Part shown: piece after piece, positions 43,770 to 53,178 of the stretch
How the letters are laid out: each line of letters starts with the position of its first letter
Position numbering within the stretch: position 1 is the first letter of the stretch
Origin: DASPLX01 sp035627375
GTDB taxonomy: Bacteria; Pseudomonadota; Gammaproteobacteria; Burkholderiales; Burkholderiaceae_D
NCBI GenBank assembly: GCA_035627375.1
Contig: DASPLX010000057.1
Location: 62,001 to 126,000, forward strand
DNA length: 64,000 nt
Reading direction: 5' to 3'
Program-made: the position numbers and the translations under genes
The notes under the pieces: model-generated
What the model saw: only the letters and a program-made list of their open reading frames with translations
Told to the model about the DNA's origin: nothing
Database searches by the model: none

Positions 43770-44633
43770 TCAGGCGTTCGCTTCCTCCCGCATCGCCTTC
43801 TTGCAATGCGGGCACGATTCCCCGGGAATGTAATACGGCGACAGTTGCTCGCGCGGCGTCACCACGGCGCGGCAGGCGAAGCATTGCGCGGTGGCCGTCT
43901 CCTCCAGCTGCGGGTTCAGCGCGGTGCGGTAATCGAAGACGAAACAGTCGCCGTCATAGTGCGCGCCGCCGACTTCCTCGAAGTATTTCAGGATGCCGCC
44001 TTCGAGTTGGTAAACATCCTTGTATCCGACGTTCTGCATGTGGATCGCGGCTTTCTCGCAGCGGATGCCGCCGGTGCAGAAGGTGACGATGGTCTTGTCC
44101 GCCAGTTCCTCCTTGTGCCGCGCGACGACGTCCGGGAATTCGCTGAACTTGGTGATGCGGTAATCGATCGTGTTCTTGAAGGTGCCGACGTCGACTTCGA
44201 AGGCGTTGCGCGTGTCCATCATGACGACCGGTTTGCCGTTGTCGTCGTGGCCCTGATCGAGCCAGCGCTTGAGCGTCTTGGCGTCGACCGCCGGCGCGCG
44301 CCCTTCTTCGGGACGGATCAGCGGGTTCTTCATTGTGATGATCTCGCGCTTGAGCTTCACGAGCATCTTCGTGAACGGCTGCTTTTCCGAGTAGCTTTCC
44401 TTGGCCTCGATGTCGGCGAAGCGCGGGTCTTCGCGCAGCCAGGCGAGATAACTGTCGATCTGCTCGCGCAAGCCCGCCAGGAACATGTTGATGCCTTCCG
44501 GGCTCAGCAGGATCGTGCCTTTCAGGCCGAGCTCCTCGCATTTCGCGCGGAATTCCGGGCGCTTTTCGACGGTGTCGTGGAAAGAGACGAACTTGTAGGC
44601 GGAGATGTTGACGTACGGCGTGGCGGACTGCAT
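43770..44633 (-). CDS. trhO: tRNA uridine-34 hydroxylase TrhO (UPF0176/rhodanese family)
   Basis: 287 residues from MQSATPYVNISAYKFV. An N-terminal acylphosphatase-like part (GTILLSPEGINMFLAG) is followed by a rhodanese domain with catalytic loop TFCTGGIRCEKA near residue 180, and by a C-terminal CxxC-rich segment (CFACRAVV; ESCPHCKK). TrhO makes 5-hydroxyuridine at position 34 of tRNAs using oxygen. The upstream frame to 44801 is discarded because the family start is at 44633. Confidence 0.92.
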   Translation of the reverse strand: MQSATPYVNISAYKFVSFHDTVEKRPEFRAKCEELGLKGTILLSPEGINMFLAGLREQIDSYLAWLREDPRFADIEAKESYSEKQPFTKMLVKLKREIITMKNPLIRPEEGRAPAVDAKTLKRWLDQGHDDNGKPVVMMDTRNAFEVDVGTFKNTIDYRITKFSEFPDVVARHKEELADKTIVTFCTGGIRCEKAAIHMQNVGYKDVYQLEGGILKYFEEVGGAHYDGDCFVFDYRTALNPQLEETATAQCFACRAVVTPREQLSPYYIPGESCPHCKKAMREEANA

Positions 44634-44667
44634 GGAGAGATACTCTAAGTCATTGATTTGGCGGAAT

Positions 44668-44673
44668 ATTATA
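44668..44673 (-). promoter_or_regulatory. Candidate -10 for trhO
   Basis: TATAAT on the minus strand lies about 35 bp before the trhO ATG, with a start predicted near 44661. No clear -35 is seen. The dnaE promoter must lie in the same short region, facing the other way. Confidence 0.4.
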
Positions 44674-44751
44674 CCCGTTTCGCGACATGCGGGACCATTC
44701 CGCCGGGCGCCGGATGTCGATCCGCGCCGTGCCGCCGGGTAAAATATCGCG

Positions 44752-47700
44752 ATGACCGCGCCGCAATTCACCCATCTCCGCCTCCATACCGAATATTCCA
44801 TCGTCGACGGCCTCGTGCGCTATGACGAGATCGTCAAGGCGGCCGCCAAGGACGGCCAGCCGGCCATGGCGATCACCGACTTGGCCAACATGTTTGCCCT
44901 GGTCCGCTTCTACAAGGCGGCGCGCGGCAAGGGCGTCAAGCCGATCGCCGGCTGCGATGCCTGGATCACCAACGATGCCGATCGCGAAAAGCCGTTCCGC
45001 CTGCTGTTGCTCGCGAAGAATCGCACGGGCTATCTGCAGTTGTGCGAATTGCTGACCAGCGCCTGGTTGACGAACCTGTATCGCGGCCGCGCCGAGATCC
45101 GCGTGGAATGGCTGGAAGCCTTGGAAAAGGGGCATCTGATCGTCTTGTCGGGCGCGCATTTCGGCGACGTCGGCATGGCGATCGACAACGGCAATATCGA
45201 GGTCGCCGAGCGCCATGCGCAGCGCTGGGCCGAGATCTTCCCGAACCATTTTTACATCGAGGTGCAACGCTACGGCCAGGCCAACATGGAAAGCCATGTG
45301 CGTCAGGCGGTCGCGCTGGCGGCGAAGCTGAAGCTGCCGGTTGTCGCGACGCACCCGGTCCAGTTCCAGAAGCCCGAGGAATTCACGGCGCACGAGGCGC
45401 GCACCTGCATCGCGGACGGCGAGATCCTGGCCAATCCGCGCCGCGCGAAGCGCTTCAACGAGCAGCAGTATTTCAAGACGCAGGCCGAGATGGCCGAGCT
45501 GTTCGCCGACATGCCGGCCGCGCTGCAAAACACGATCGAGATCGCCAAGCGCTGCAACCTCACGCTCGAGCTCGGCAAGCCGAAGCTGCCGCTGTTCCCG
45601 ACGCCGGGCGGCATGTCGCTCGACGACTATCTCGTGCAGCAGGCGAAGGAGGGGCTCGAGGAACGCCTGATCCATCTGTTTCCCGACGAGACCAAGCGCG
45701 CGGAAAAGCGCCAGCGCTACGAGGACCGCCTGAAGTTCGAGACCGACACCATCATCAAGATGGGTTTCCCGGGCTACTTCCTGATCGTGGCGGACTTCAT
45801 CCAATGGGCCAAGAACAACGGCGTACCGGTCGGACCCGGCCGCGGCTCGGGCGCCGGATCGCTGGTGGCGTATGCGCTCAAGATCACCGATCTCGACCCG
45901 CTCGCATACAACCTGCTGTTCGAACGCTTCCTGAACCCGGAACGCGTCTCGATGCCCGACTTCGATATCGACTTCTGCCAGGAAGGCCGCGACCGCGTCA
46001 TCCAGTACGTGAAGGAGCGCTACGGCCGGGAGGCGGTGTCGCAGATCGCCACCTTCGGCACGATGGCGGCCAAGGGCGCGGTGCGCGACGTCGGCCGCGT
46101 GCTCGATTTCGGCTACGGTTTCTGCGACGGGCTGTCGAAGCTGATTCCGTTCAAGCCCGGCAAGCTGGTGACGCTCGCCGATGCGCTCGAAGAAGAGCCG
46201 CTGCTCAAGGAACGCTACGAGAACGAGGAAGAGGTCAAGCAATTGCTCGACCTCGCGCAACAAGTCGAAGGCATCACGCGCAGCGTCGGCATGCACGCCG
46301 GCGGCGTGCTGATCGCGCCCGGCAAGCTGACCGATTTCTGTCCGCTCTATACGCAGGGCGGCGACGCCGGCGTGGTGTCGCAATACGACAAGGACGACGT
46401 GGAAGCGGTCGGCCTAGTGAAGTTCGACTTCCTGGGTCTGACCACGCTGACCATCCTCGACCGCGCGGTGAACTACATCCGGCAGCTCGATCCGGCGATG
46501 GCGGACTTCGACCTGGCCAAGCTGCCCTTGAACGACAAGGAATCCTACAAGCTGTTGACGCAAGCGAAAACGGTCGCCGTGTTCCAGCTGGAAAGCCGCG
46601 GCATGCAAGGCATGCTGAAGGATGCGCGGCCCGACCGCTTCGAGGACATCATCGCGCTGGTGGCGCTGTATCGTCCGGGCCCGATGGACCTGATCCCGGA
46701 CTTCTGCCGCCGCAAGCACGGCGAGGCGTTCGACTATCCCGATCCGCGCACCGAGGGCATTCTCTCGGAAACCTACGGCATCATGGTGTACCAGGAACAG
46801 GTGATGCAGATGGCGCAGGTGATCGGCGGCTACTCGCTCGGCGGCGCGGACTTGCTGCGCCGCGCGATGGGCAAGAAGAAGCCGGAAGAGATGGCGCAGC
46901 ATCGCCTGCTGTTCCGCGAGGGCGCCGCGAAGAACGGCTTGTCGGAAGAGAAGGCCGACGAGATCTTCGACTTGATGGAGAAGTTCGCGGGCTACGGCTT
47001 CAACAAGTCGCACGCCGCCGCCTACGCATTGCTGTCGTATCACACGGCGTATCTCAAGGCGCATCATCCCGCCGCGTTCATGGCGGCCAACATGTCGCTC
47101 GCCATGGACGACACCGACAAGGTCAAGATCCTGGTCGAGGATTCGATCGATATCTGCGGCCTGAAGATCCTGCCGCCGGACATCAATCTTTCCGAATACC
47201 GCTTCGTGCCGGTCGGCGAACCGGGTAAGAAGGCGATGCAGATCCGCTACGGTCTCGGCGCCGTCAAGGGCTCGGGCCAGAACGCGATCGAGGCGATCAT
47301 CGCCGCGCGCAAGGAGGGCGGCCCGTTCACGAGCCTGTTCGATTTCTGCAAGCGCGTCGACAAGAAGCAGATCAACCGCCGCACGATCGAATCGCTGATC
47401 CGCGCCGGCGCCTTCGACGGCCTCGGCGTCGATCGCGCCACCCTGATGGCGTCGGTCGGTCTCGCGCTCGAGAATGCGGAACAGGTGCAGGCGGCCGCGA
47501 ACCAGGTCAGCCTGTTCGGCGCGGACAGCGAAGCGTCGCAGGACCCGGACTATGTGAAGGTCGCGCCGTGGTCCTTGAAGCAGCAGCTGGCCGAGGAAAA
47601 ATCCGCGCTCGGCTATTACTTCTCCGGCCATCTGTTCAATGCCTATGCCGACGAGGTGCGCAAGTTCGCGCGCGCCAAGCTGTCGAGCCTGGAGCCGGCG

Positions 47701-48201
47701 CGCGATCCGAAGCTGCTGGTCGGGGTCATTTCCGGCGTGCGCACGCAAATGACCCAGCGCGGCAAGATGGTGGTGGTGGCGCTCGACGACGGCACGGCCG
47801 TGGTCGAGGTCACGGCATTTTCCGAGGTGTACGACGCCAATCGCCACTTGTTCAAGGAAGACGAATTCCTCGCGGTGCTCGGCAAGGTCTCGGAAGACCG
47901 TTTCTCGGGCGGCTTGCGGGTGAATGCGGAGAAAGTGATGGACCTGGCCGGCGCCCGCATCCACTTCGGCCGCGAGTTCTCGTTCTCCGCGGCCGACAAG
48001 CTCGATATCGCGCAGATCCGCAACCTGCTGTTGCCGTACCGCGTGGAGAACGGTTTGCCGCTCACGCTCAACTACACGCTGCAAGGCGTCGGCACCTGCA
48101 AGATCCAGTGGGGCGACGAGTGGCGCATCTCGCCGGCGGATGAGCTCCGGCAGTTGCTGGTCGAGAAGCTGGGCGCGCAGAGCGCGGCGATCGAGTACTG
48201 A
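44752..48201 (+). CDS. dnaE: DNA polymerase III alpha subunit
   Basis: 1149 residues, the normal length for DnaE1. The N-terminal PHP domain starts HLRLHTEYSIVDGLV. The polymerase core contains PGRGSGAGSLVAYALKI and the catalytic aspartates in PDFDIDFCQ, followed by GMHAGGVLIAP and YGFNKSHAAAYALLSYHTA. A helix-hairpin-helix and OB-fold region (LLVGVISGVRTQMTQRGKMV) and a short C-terminal domain complete it. This is the replicative polymerase of the bacterium. It ends 2 bp before a convergent GNAT gene. Confidence 0.97.
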   Translation: MTAPQFTHLRLHTEYSIVDGLVRYDEIVKAAAKDGQPAMAITDLANMFALVRFYKAARGKGVKPIAGCDAWITNDADREKPFRLLLLAKNRTGYLQLCELLTSAWLTNLYRGRAEIRVEWLEALEKGHLIVLSGAHFGDVGMAIDNGNIEVAERHAQRWAEIFPNHFYIEVQRYGQANMESHVRQAVALAAKLKLPVVATHPVQFQKPEEFTAHEARTCIADGEILANPRRAKRFNEQQYFKTQAEMAELFADMPAALQNTIEIAKRCNLTLELGKPKLPLFPTPGGMSLDDYLVQQAKEGLEERLIHLFPDETKRAEKRQRYEDRLKFETDTIIKMGFPGYFLIVADFIQWAKNNGVPVGPGRGSGAGSLVAYALKITDLDPLAYNLLFERFLNPERVSMPDFDIDFCQEGRDRVIQYVKERYGREAVSQIATFGTMAAKGAVRDVGRVLDFGYGFCDGLSKLIPFKPGKLVTLADALEEEPLLKERYENEEEVKQLLDLAQQVEGITRSVGMHAGGVLIAPGKLTDFCPLYTQGGDAGVVSQYDKDDVEAVGLVKFDFLGLTTLTILDRAVNYIRQLDPAMADFDLAKLPLNDKESYKLLTQAKTVAVFQLESRGMQGMLKDARPDRFEDIIALVALYRPGPMDLIPDFCRRKHGEAFDYPDPRTEGILSETYGIMVYQEQVMQMAQVIGGYSLGGADLLRRAMGKKKPEEMAQHRLLFREGAAKNGLSEEKADEIFDLMEKFAGYGFNKSHAAAYALLSYHTAYLKAHHPAAFMAANMSLAMDDTDKVKILVEDSIDICGLKILPPDINLSEYRFVPVGEPGKKAMQIRYGLGAVKGSGQNAIEAIIAARKEGGPFTSLFDFCKRVDKKQINRRTIESLIRAGAFDGLGVDRATLMASVGLALENAEQVQAAANQVSLFGADSEASQDPDYVKVAPWSLKQQLAEEKSALGYYFSGHLFNAYADEVRKFARAKLSSLEPARDPKLLVGVISGVRTQMTQRGKMVVVALDDGTAVVEVTAFSEVYDANRHLFKEDEFLAVLGKVSEDRFSGGLRVNAEKVMDLAGARIHFGREFSFSAADKLDIAQIRNLLLPYRVENGLPLTLNYTLQGVGTCKIQWGDEWRISPADELRQLLVEKLGAQSAAIEY

Positions 48202-48203
48202 GC

Positions 48204-48875
48204 TTACGCGAACCTAAACGACTGCCGCACCGGCGCCACACCCACCTGGTTGAGGAAATCGCTCAACCGCGCACATTTTCCCTCCGGCCTGCTCAGTCGT
48301 TTGGTCGCCCGGACCAGGTTGCCGCCTTCGGGGTGGGAGCGGATCGTAAAACCGGCCCTCTCGAGCAGCCTGCGCATCGCGACGTTCTCGGCCAGCACGT
48401 CACCGTCGAGCCAGACGATGCCGGCGGCGCGCGCCAGCCAGCTCAACGCATACAGCATGGACTTGCCGATGCCCTCGCCCTGCCAGGCGTCGGCGACCAC
48501 GATCGCGAACTCGCCGCGATTCTCGTCAGTGACGACGTATTGCGCGATGCCGATCACGACGTCTTCATCGTTTCCCTCCGCCATGGCCAGCAGCGTCACT
48601 TCGCGCGCCGGGTCGGCCCGGGTGAAGCGTTCGAGCAAGTCCGGCGTCAGTTCATGCACCGGGTAGAAGAAGCGCTGGTAGCGGCTCTTCACGGAGAGGC
48701 CGCGCACGAATGCCTGGATCTGCGCGCGGTCGGCAGGGCGCGCCGTACGCATGACGACGCGGGCGCCATTGCGCGCGGTCCAGCGTACGCCGGGCTTTCT
48801 GCCGCCGGTCAGGAACGACGAGAGCGGCGGCAGCCATTGCTTCCAGGTCTGGAGGTGTTGAGCAAGAATCGACAT
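48204..48875 (-). CDS. GNAT family N-acetyltransferase
   Basis: 223 residues with a GNAT core at about 38-190: TARPADRAQIQAFVRGLS, RFFYPVHELTPD, VVADAWQGEGIGKSML (acetyl-CoA pyrophosphate loop, Q-x-x-G-x-G-like) and NVAMRRLLERAGF. The N-terminal RYQRFFYPVHELT resembles the C-terminal acetyltransferase domain of Pat/AcuA-like protein acetyltransferases, but without their CoA-ligase domains. It lies 12 bp from the DUF2917 gene. The substrate is unknown. Confidence 0.82.
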   Translation of the reverse strand: MSILAQHLQTWKQWLPPLSSFLTGGRKPGVRWTARNGARVVMRTARPADRAQIQAFVRGLSVKSRYQRFFYPVHELTPDLLERFTRADPAREVTLLAMAEGNDEDVVIGIAQYVVTDENRGEFAIVVADAWQGEGIGKSMLYALSWLARAAGIVWLDGDVLAENVAMRRLLERAGFTIRSHPEGGNLVRATKRLSRPEGKCARLSDFLNQVGVAPVRQSFRFA

Positions 48876-48887
48876 GTTGCGCTCCTT

Positions 48888-49283
48888 TCATGCGAACAAG
48901 GAGGAGACCCGCGGCCACGGGGCCAGCAGCCGGCGCAGGAAACCGGCTGGCGCGGAAGAAGGCAGGCATGCCGTTGCCGTCGCCCTAGAGACGCCGACGT
49001 CGGCGTCGCCGAGCGCGCCGATCATGACGGCGGCATCGCTATCGACTTGAAAAGTGGCGCCGGCTTCGAGGACCACGTCGCGCTGCACGCCGTCTTGCGT
49101 GATCCAGACCGTGCCGCCGAGCGCGCGCAGGTTCCAGCCGCGCAAGCCTTGAAAACGCATGTGCTGGTGACGCTTGAGCCGCAGCACGGCGCTGCAGGAA
49201 GCGAGGTCGGAGCTTGTTTGCAGGTCGGTACGCCGGATAGGCGGCCTGGCTCTGCGCGGAGCGGTGTGGAAGGCGGTGTTCAT
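48888..49283 (-). CDS. DUF2917 domain protein
   Basis: 131 residues. The central segment LRGWNLRALGGTVWITQDG followed by DVVLEAGATFQVD is the DUF2917 core, a small predicted beta-rich domain common in Burkholderiales. It has no known function. The gene is first in a leftward pair with the GNAT and diverges from a LysR gene, so it is a candidate target of that regulator. Confidence 0.72.
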   Translation of the reverse strand: MNTAFHTAPRRARPPIRRTDLQTSSDLASCSAVLRLKRHQHMRFQGLRGWNLRALGGTVWITQDGVQRDVVLEAGATFQVDSDAAVMIGALGDADVGVSRATATACLPSSAPAGFLRRLLAPWPRVSSLFA

Positions 49284-49374
49284 CGCGATCTCCTGGAACG
49301 AAAGGCTGGTGGCCTCTTGTGGAGATCATTATGATTTGTTCTGTGGTATTTACAATCCGTCAAAATGGAATAAT

Positions 49375-49396
49375 ATTGTTTTCAATTGAGAACAAT
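49375..49396. promoter_or_regulatory. 22-bp palindrome upstream of a LysR gene, likely operator
   Basis: ATTGTT and AACAAT flank the self-complementary centre TCAATTGA, with a single T/G mismatch pair between arm and core. It ends 13 bp before the LysR start codon and overlaps a TAATAT -10-like hexamer at 49371-49376. An autoregulatory site that also controls the divergent DUF2917/GNAT pair is the simplest reading. Confidence 0.6.
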
Positions 49397-49409
49397 TGAG
49401 GAGGCGGCC

Positions 49410-50348
49410 ATGGAGCGGCTGGCGGAAATGATGACCTTCGCCAAGGTCGTGGAAACCAAGAGTTTTTCGGAGGCGGCGCGGGTATTGCAGACGTCCAAAT
49501 CGCTGGTCAGCAAGCAGATCAGCCAGTTGGAGGCCGCGCTCGGCGTGCGTTTGTTGCATCGCACCACGCGCAGCATGAGCTTGACCGAGATCGGCGCCGC
49601 CTATTATGAGCATTGCGCACGCATCGCGCAGGAGATCGATGCGGCCGACGCCACGGTAACGCAGTTGCAGGCCGTGCCGCGCGGCACCTTGCGGCTGACA
49701 TCGACCGTGGTGTTCGCCACCATGCACTTGGCGCCGGCGATCCAGGAATTCCTGCGCCGCTATCCCCAGGTCGAGATCGAACTGGAGGCGTCGGATCGTG
49801 TGGTGGACTTGGTGGAGGAGGGCTACGATCTCGCCATCCGCATCAGCGACAATCCGGCGCCCAACATGGTGGCGCGCAAGATCGCCCCGGTGCGCTGGGT
49901 GACTTGCGCGGCGCCCGCCTACCTGGAGCAGCACGGCACGCCACGGACGCCGCAAGACTTGAGTAAGCACAACTGCCTGCTCTATCACGGCCTTCCCGCC
50001 GGTAAAGGGCACTGGCGCTACCGTGTCGGCGGCAAGGAAGTCTTGCCGGAATTGTCCGGCAATTGCCGCGTCAATAATTCCGAGGTGTTGCTCAACATGG
50101 CGCGCGGCGGCATGGGAATCATCGTGTTTCCGACTTACATGATCGGTCCCGATCTGCAAAGCGGGCGCTTGCGCGAGATCCTGGCCGACTTTGCGGCGTT
50201 TCCCGACATGAGTTTGTACGCGATGTATGCGCCCAACCGGTACCTGCAACCGAAGGTGCGCGCCTTCATCGATTTCCTGCTCGAGTATGTCGGTCCCGAG
50301 CCGGCGTGGGAAAAGGGCTTGCCCGAATCGAGGAGCCGGGGCGGCTAG
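49410..50348 (+). CDS. LysR-family transcriptional regulator (CrgA-like group)
   Basis: 312 residues from MERLAEMMTFAKVVETKSF, preceded by GAGGAGG. The helix-turn-helix is SFSEAARVLQTSKSLVSKQI, followed by LHRTTRSMSLTEIG and an effector domain (RGTLRLTSTVVFATMHLAPA). The RTTR and start pattern place it with the CrgA/AaeR-type subgroup that often represses a divergent gene. A palindrome lies immediately upstream. The target may be the DUF2917/GNAT pair or itself. Confidence 0.88.
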   Translation: MERLAEMMTFAKVVETKSFSEAARVLQTSKSLVSKQISQLEAALGVRLLHRTTRSMSLTEIGAAYYEHCARIAQEIDAADATVTQLQAVPRGTLRLTSTVVFATMHLAPAIQEFLRRYPQVEIELEASDRVVDLVEEGYDLAIRISDNPAPNMVARKIAPVRWVTCAAPAYLEQHGTPRTPQDLSKHNCLLYHGLPAGKGHWRYRVGGKEVLPELSGNCRVNNSEVLLNMARGGMGIIVFPTYMIGPDLQSGRLREILADFAAFPDMSLYAMYAPNRYLQPKVRAFIDFLLEYVGPEPAWEKGLPESRSRGG

Positions 50349-50360
50349 CAACGCGGAAAA

Positions 50361-50440
50361 TGTAGGGTGGAAAAGCGCAGCGCCTTCCGCCGTATGTCGA
50401 GCCGTTCACTGAGTCTTTCGGCGCCCCCATCCGCCCTACG
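50361..50440. repeat. Putative REP-like palindromic element
   Basis: The ends TGTAGGGTGG and CCGCCCTACG are inverted copies, enclosing AAAAGCGCAGCGCCTTCCGCC. This resembles the TAGGGTGG-type interspersed repeats of beta- and gammaproteobacteria. The right arm contains the stop codon of the glycosyltransferase gene. Only one copy is in this window, so its repetitive nature is unproven. Confidence 0.35.
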
Positions 50441-51218
50441 AGCGCGCCTCTCGCTTGGCCGCTTTTTCGTTCTCGGTCAGCAGCATCAGCTTGAAATATT
50501 TGTGATACGTCATTTCGGCGGCCATGACCGCCACCATCAGGCCGGCATGGCCATCGAGGAAGCCGCGCTTGAAGACGAACATGCGCAGGAAGGCCGACAG
50601 CGCGTGCAGGACGGCCTTGCCGTAGCCGCAGCGCTTGCCGGCGGCGAACGCCTGCTGCGCGCCGAGCGTCGAATATTGCGTCAGCTTGCGCAGGAACGCA
50701 TCGTCGTCGGCATAGCTGTAGTGGATGATGTGGTTGCGCAGTTTGCCGATCGTGCGCTCCGTGCCGCGTTCGACCACGGCGCTCTCGTGCACCAGGGAAG
50801 GAGAAAAGCGCGCCTGGCCGCGCTTGAACAGCCGCACGATATAGTCGGGATACCAGGCATGATGGATGAAGCGTCCGCAGAAGCTCGATAGCCGCGGCAG
50901 GGCGTAGGCATCGTGCGCGGGAGCGGCGATGGCGGCCAGGATCTCGTCGCGCAAGGCGTCGGGAATGCGTTCGTCGGCGTCGAGCGAGAGTATCCATTCG
51001 CCGTGCGCGGCGTCGAGCGCGCGGTTCTTCTGCGGGCCGAAGCCGGGCCAGTCCGCCGTTTCGATCACCGTGGCGCCGAAGGCGCGCGCGATGTCTTGCG
51101 TGCCGTCGGTGCTCCCCGAATCCACTATAATCCACTCATTTGCGAACTTGACGCTGTCGAGGCAGTCCCGGATGTGGGCGGCCTCGTTTTTCGTGATGAT
51201 GATGACTGAAAGCTTCAT
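50436..51218 (-). CDS. GT2 glycosyltransferase, WaaE/KdtX-like LPS core glucosyltransferase
   Basis: 260 residues from MKLSVIIITKNEAAHIRDCL. GT-A motifs are present: WIIVDSGSTDGT, PQKNRALDAAHGEWILSLDADERI with DAD. The later RLSSFCGRFIHHAWYPDYIVRLF is typical of WaaE/KdtX, which add glucose to heptose I of LPS core. It diverges from msbA, an LPS export gene, which supports a core role. The longer frame to 51371 is not used. Confidence 0.83.
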   Translation of the reverse strand: MKLSVIIITKNEAAHIRDCLDSVKFANEWIIVDSGSTDGTQDIARAFGATVIETADWPGFGPQKNRALDAAHGEWILSLDADERIPDALRDEILAAIAAPAHDAYALPRLSSFCGRFIHHAWYPDYIVRLFKRGQARFSPSLVHESAVVERGTERTIGKLRNHIIHYSYADDDAFLRKLTQYSTLGAQQAFAAGKRCGYGKAVLHALSAFLRMFVFKRGFLDGHAGLMVAVMAAEMTYHKYFKLMLLTENEKAAKREARS

Positions 51219-51236
51219 GCTGGGGTAGGTTGATGG

Positions 51237-51280
51237 CGCCGGCCGCCGGATCGCCGGCCGCCGGGACGCCGGCCGCAGCA
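51237..51280. repeat. Three tandem 15-bp GC-rich repeats
   Basis: A unit close to CGCCGGCCGCCGGAT occurs three times head to tail between the divergent WaaE-like and msbA genes. It may be a protein-binding array or simple slippage. Confidence 0.5.
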
Positions 51281-51373
51281 TTGTAACGCTTTTGGTTTCC
51301 TGCTCCCTGTTATTCCTGGCCCGGCCGGGCCGTTGCCGGCAATGTCGCCGATAAAGAATCCACGCTCCCAACG

Positions 51374-53161
51374 ATGAAATTGCCCTCGCACTTGAAGCGC
51401 CTGCTGGCGATGCTGCCTCCCTATAAAGGCCGGCTGGCCGTCGCCCTGCTGTGCATGGCGCTGACGGCGATGACCGAGCCGACGCTGGCCTGGTTCGCCG
51501 AGAAGCTGTTCGACGAGGGTTTCAACACCGGCGGCCGCTCGTTCCCGCTATGGCTCGTGCCGCTTTGCTTGACCGGCCTGTTCGTCGTGCGCGGCGTATC
51601 GACCTTCGGCACCGCGTACATGATGACCTGGGTGACGAGCCGCTTGCAGAACGATCTGCGCCGGGTAGCCTATGCCCGCCTCCTCGACGTTCCGCTCAGC
51701 TATTACGGCAAGAATTCGGCCGGCAAGGTGATCAACTCGATGATGTCGGAGACGCAGCAGATCATCGACATGATCAAGAACGTCATCACTTCGCTGATCC
51801 GGGATGTGTTGACCGCAGCCTTCCTGCTGGTCTGGCTGTTCATGCTCAACTGGCGCTTGACGCTGATCGCGCTGGTGCTGATTCCGACCACCGCGATCGT
51901 CGTCCGCAAGACCGGCAAGCGGCTGCAGCGCCTGACGCAAGGCTATGTGAACGTCAATGCCGAGCTGTCGCAGGTGCTCGACGAGACGACGCGCGCCCAG
52001 CAGGTGATCAAGATCTTCGGCGGCCATGCCTACGAGCGCGCGCGCTTCGAAGAGCGCGCCGAGCGCCAGCGCAGCTTCGCGATGCGCATGGCCAGCACCT
52101 TCGCCCTCACGGTGCCGATCACGCAGATCATCGCTTCCTTCGCGCTGTCCGCGGTCATGGTGATCGCCTTGCTGCAGGTGCAGAACGGCCAGGCGACCGT
52201 CGGCAGCTTCGCCGGCTTCGTCATGACCATGCTGCTGCTGCTCACGCCGCTCAAGCGCATCGCGGAAGTCAACGGCCCGCTGCAGCGCGGCCTGGCCGCC
52301 GCCAACGAAGTGTTTTCGCTGATCGACGCGCCGTCGGAACGCACCAACGGCCGCACGCTCGACAAGCGCGCCGTGGGCCGCCTCGATTTCGTCGATGTCA
52401 CGTTCACCTATCCGGGCGCCGAGCAACCGGCGCTGTCGGACGTCAACCTGACCATCTCGCCCGGCGAGACGGTCGCCTTCGTCGGCATGTCCGGCGGCGG
52501 CAAGTCGACGCTGGTCAACCTGGTTCCGGATTTCTATTCCGTCACGCAAGGCGAGATCCGCCTCGACGGCGAGCCGATCGGAAATATCGCGCTGACCAGC
52601 CTGCGCTCCCAGATCGCGATGGTGAGCCAGAACGTGGTGCTGTTCGACGATACGGTCGCGGCCAACATCGCCTACGGCGATCCGCATCCCGATCGCGCCC
52701 GCATCGCGGCGGCGGCCAAGGCGGCGCATCTGGAGGACGTGATCGCCCGTCTGCCGCAAGGACTCGATACCGAGATCGGCGACAACGGTTCGCGCCTCTC
52801 GGGCGGCCAGCGCCAGCGTCTCGCGATAGCCCGCGCCATCTACAAGAACGCGCCCATCCTCATCCTCGACGAGGCGACCTCGGCGCTCGACACCGAATCC
52901 GAGCGCGCCGTGCAAGCCGCGCTCGACGAACTCATGCAAGGCCGCACCACGCTCGTGATCGCGCACCGCTTGTCGACGATCGAGCGCGCCGACCGCATCG
53001 TCGTGCTGGTAGGGGGGCGCATCGTCGAAGCCGGCACGCACGCCGAACTGCTGGCCGTGAACGGCGTGTATGCCAACTTGTATCACCTGCAATTCGAAAG
53101 TCCGGCCTCCGGCGAAACCGAGCTCGCGCAGCCGGCCGAGCAGCTCAGCCCGCGGCCGTAA
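51374..53161 (+). CDS. msbA: Lipid A export ABC transporter MsbA
   Basis: 595 residues. Six transmembrane helices in the first ~310 residues are followed by an ABC domain with Walker A GMSGGGKST, signature LSGGQRQRLAIAR and Walker B ILILDEATSALD. It flips lipid A-core across the inner membrane. A carboxymuconolactone-decarboxylase-like gene and waaF follow in the same direction, forming an LPS unit. Length and motif spacing are typical. Confidence 0.93.
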   Translation: MKLPSHLKRLLAMLPPYKGRLAVALLCMALTAMTEPTLAWFAEKLFDEGFNTGGRSFPLWLVPLCLTGLFVVRGVSTFGTAYMMTWVTSRLQNDLRRVAYARLLDVPLSYYGKNSAGKVINSMMSETQQIIDMIKNVITSLIRDVLTAAFLLVWLFMLNWRLTLIALVLIPTTAIVVRKTGKRLQRLTQGYVNVNAELSQVLDETTRAQQVIKIFGGHAYERARFEERAERQRSFAMRMASTFALTVPITQIIASFALSAVMVIALLQVQNGQATVGSFAGFVMTMLLLLTPLKRIAEVNGPLQRGLAAANEVFSLIDAPSERTNGRTLDKRAVGRLDFVDVTFTYPGAEQPALSDVNLTISPGETVAFVGMSGGGKSTLVNLVPDFYSVTQGEIRLDGEPIGNIALTSLRSQIAMVSQNVVLFDDTVAANIAYGDPHPDRARIAAAAKAAHLEDVIARLPQGLDTEIGDNGSRLSGGQRQRLAIARAIYKNAPILILDEATSALDTESERAVQAALDELMQGRTTLVIAHRLSTIERADRIVVLVGGRIVEAGTHAELLAVNGVYANLYHLQFESPASGETELAQPAEQLSPRP

Positions 53162-53178
53162 TCAACAGGAGAATGCCC

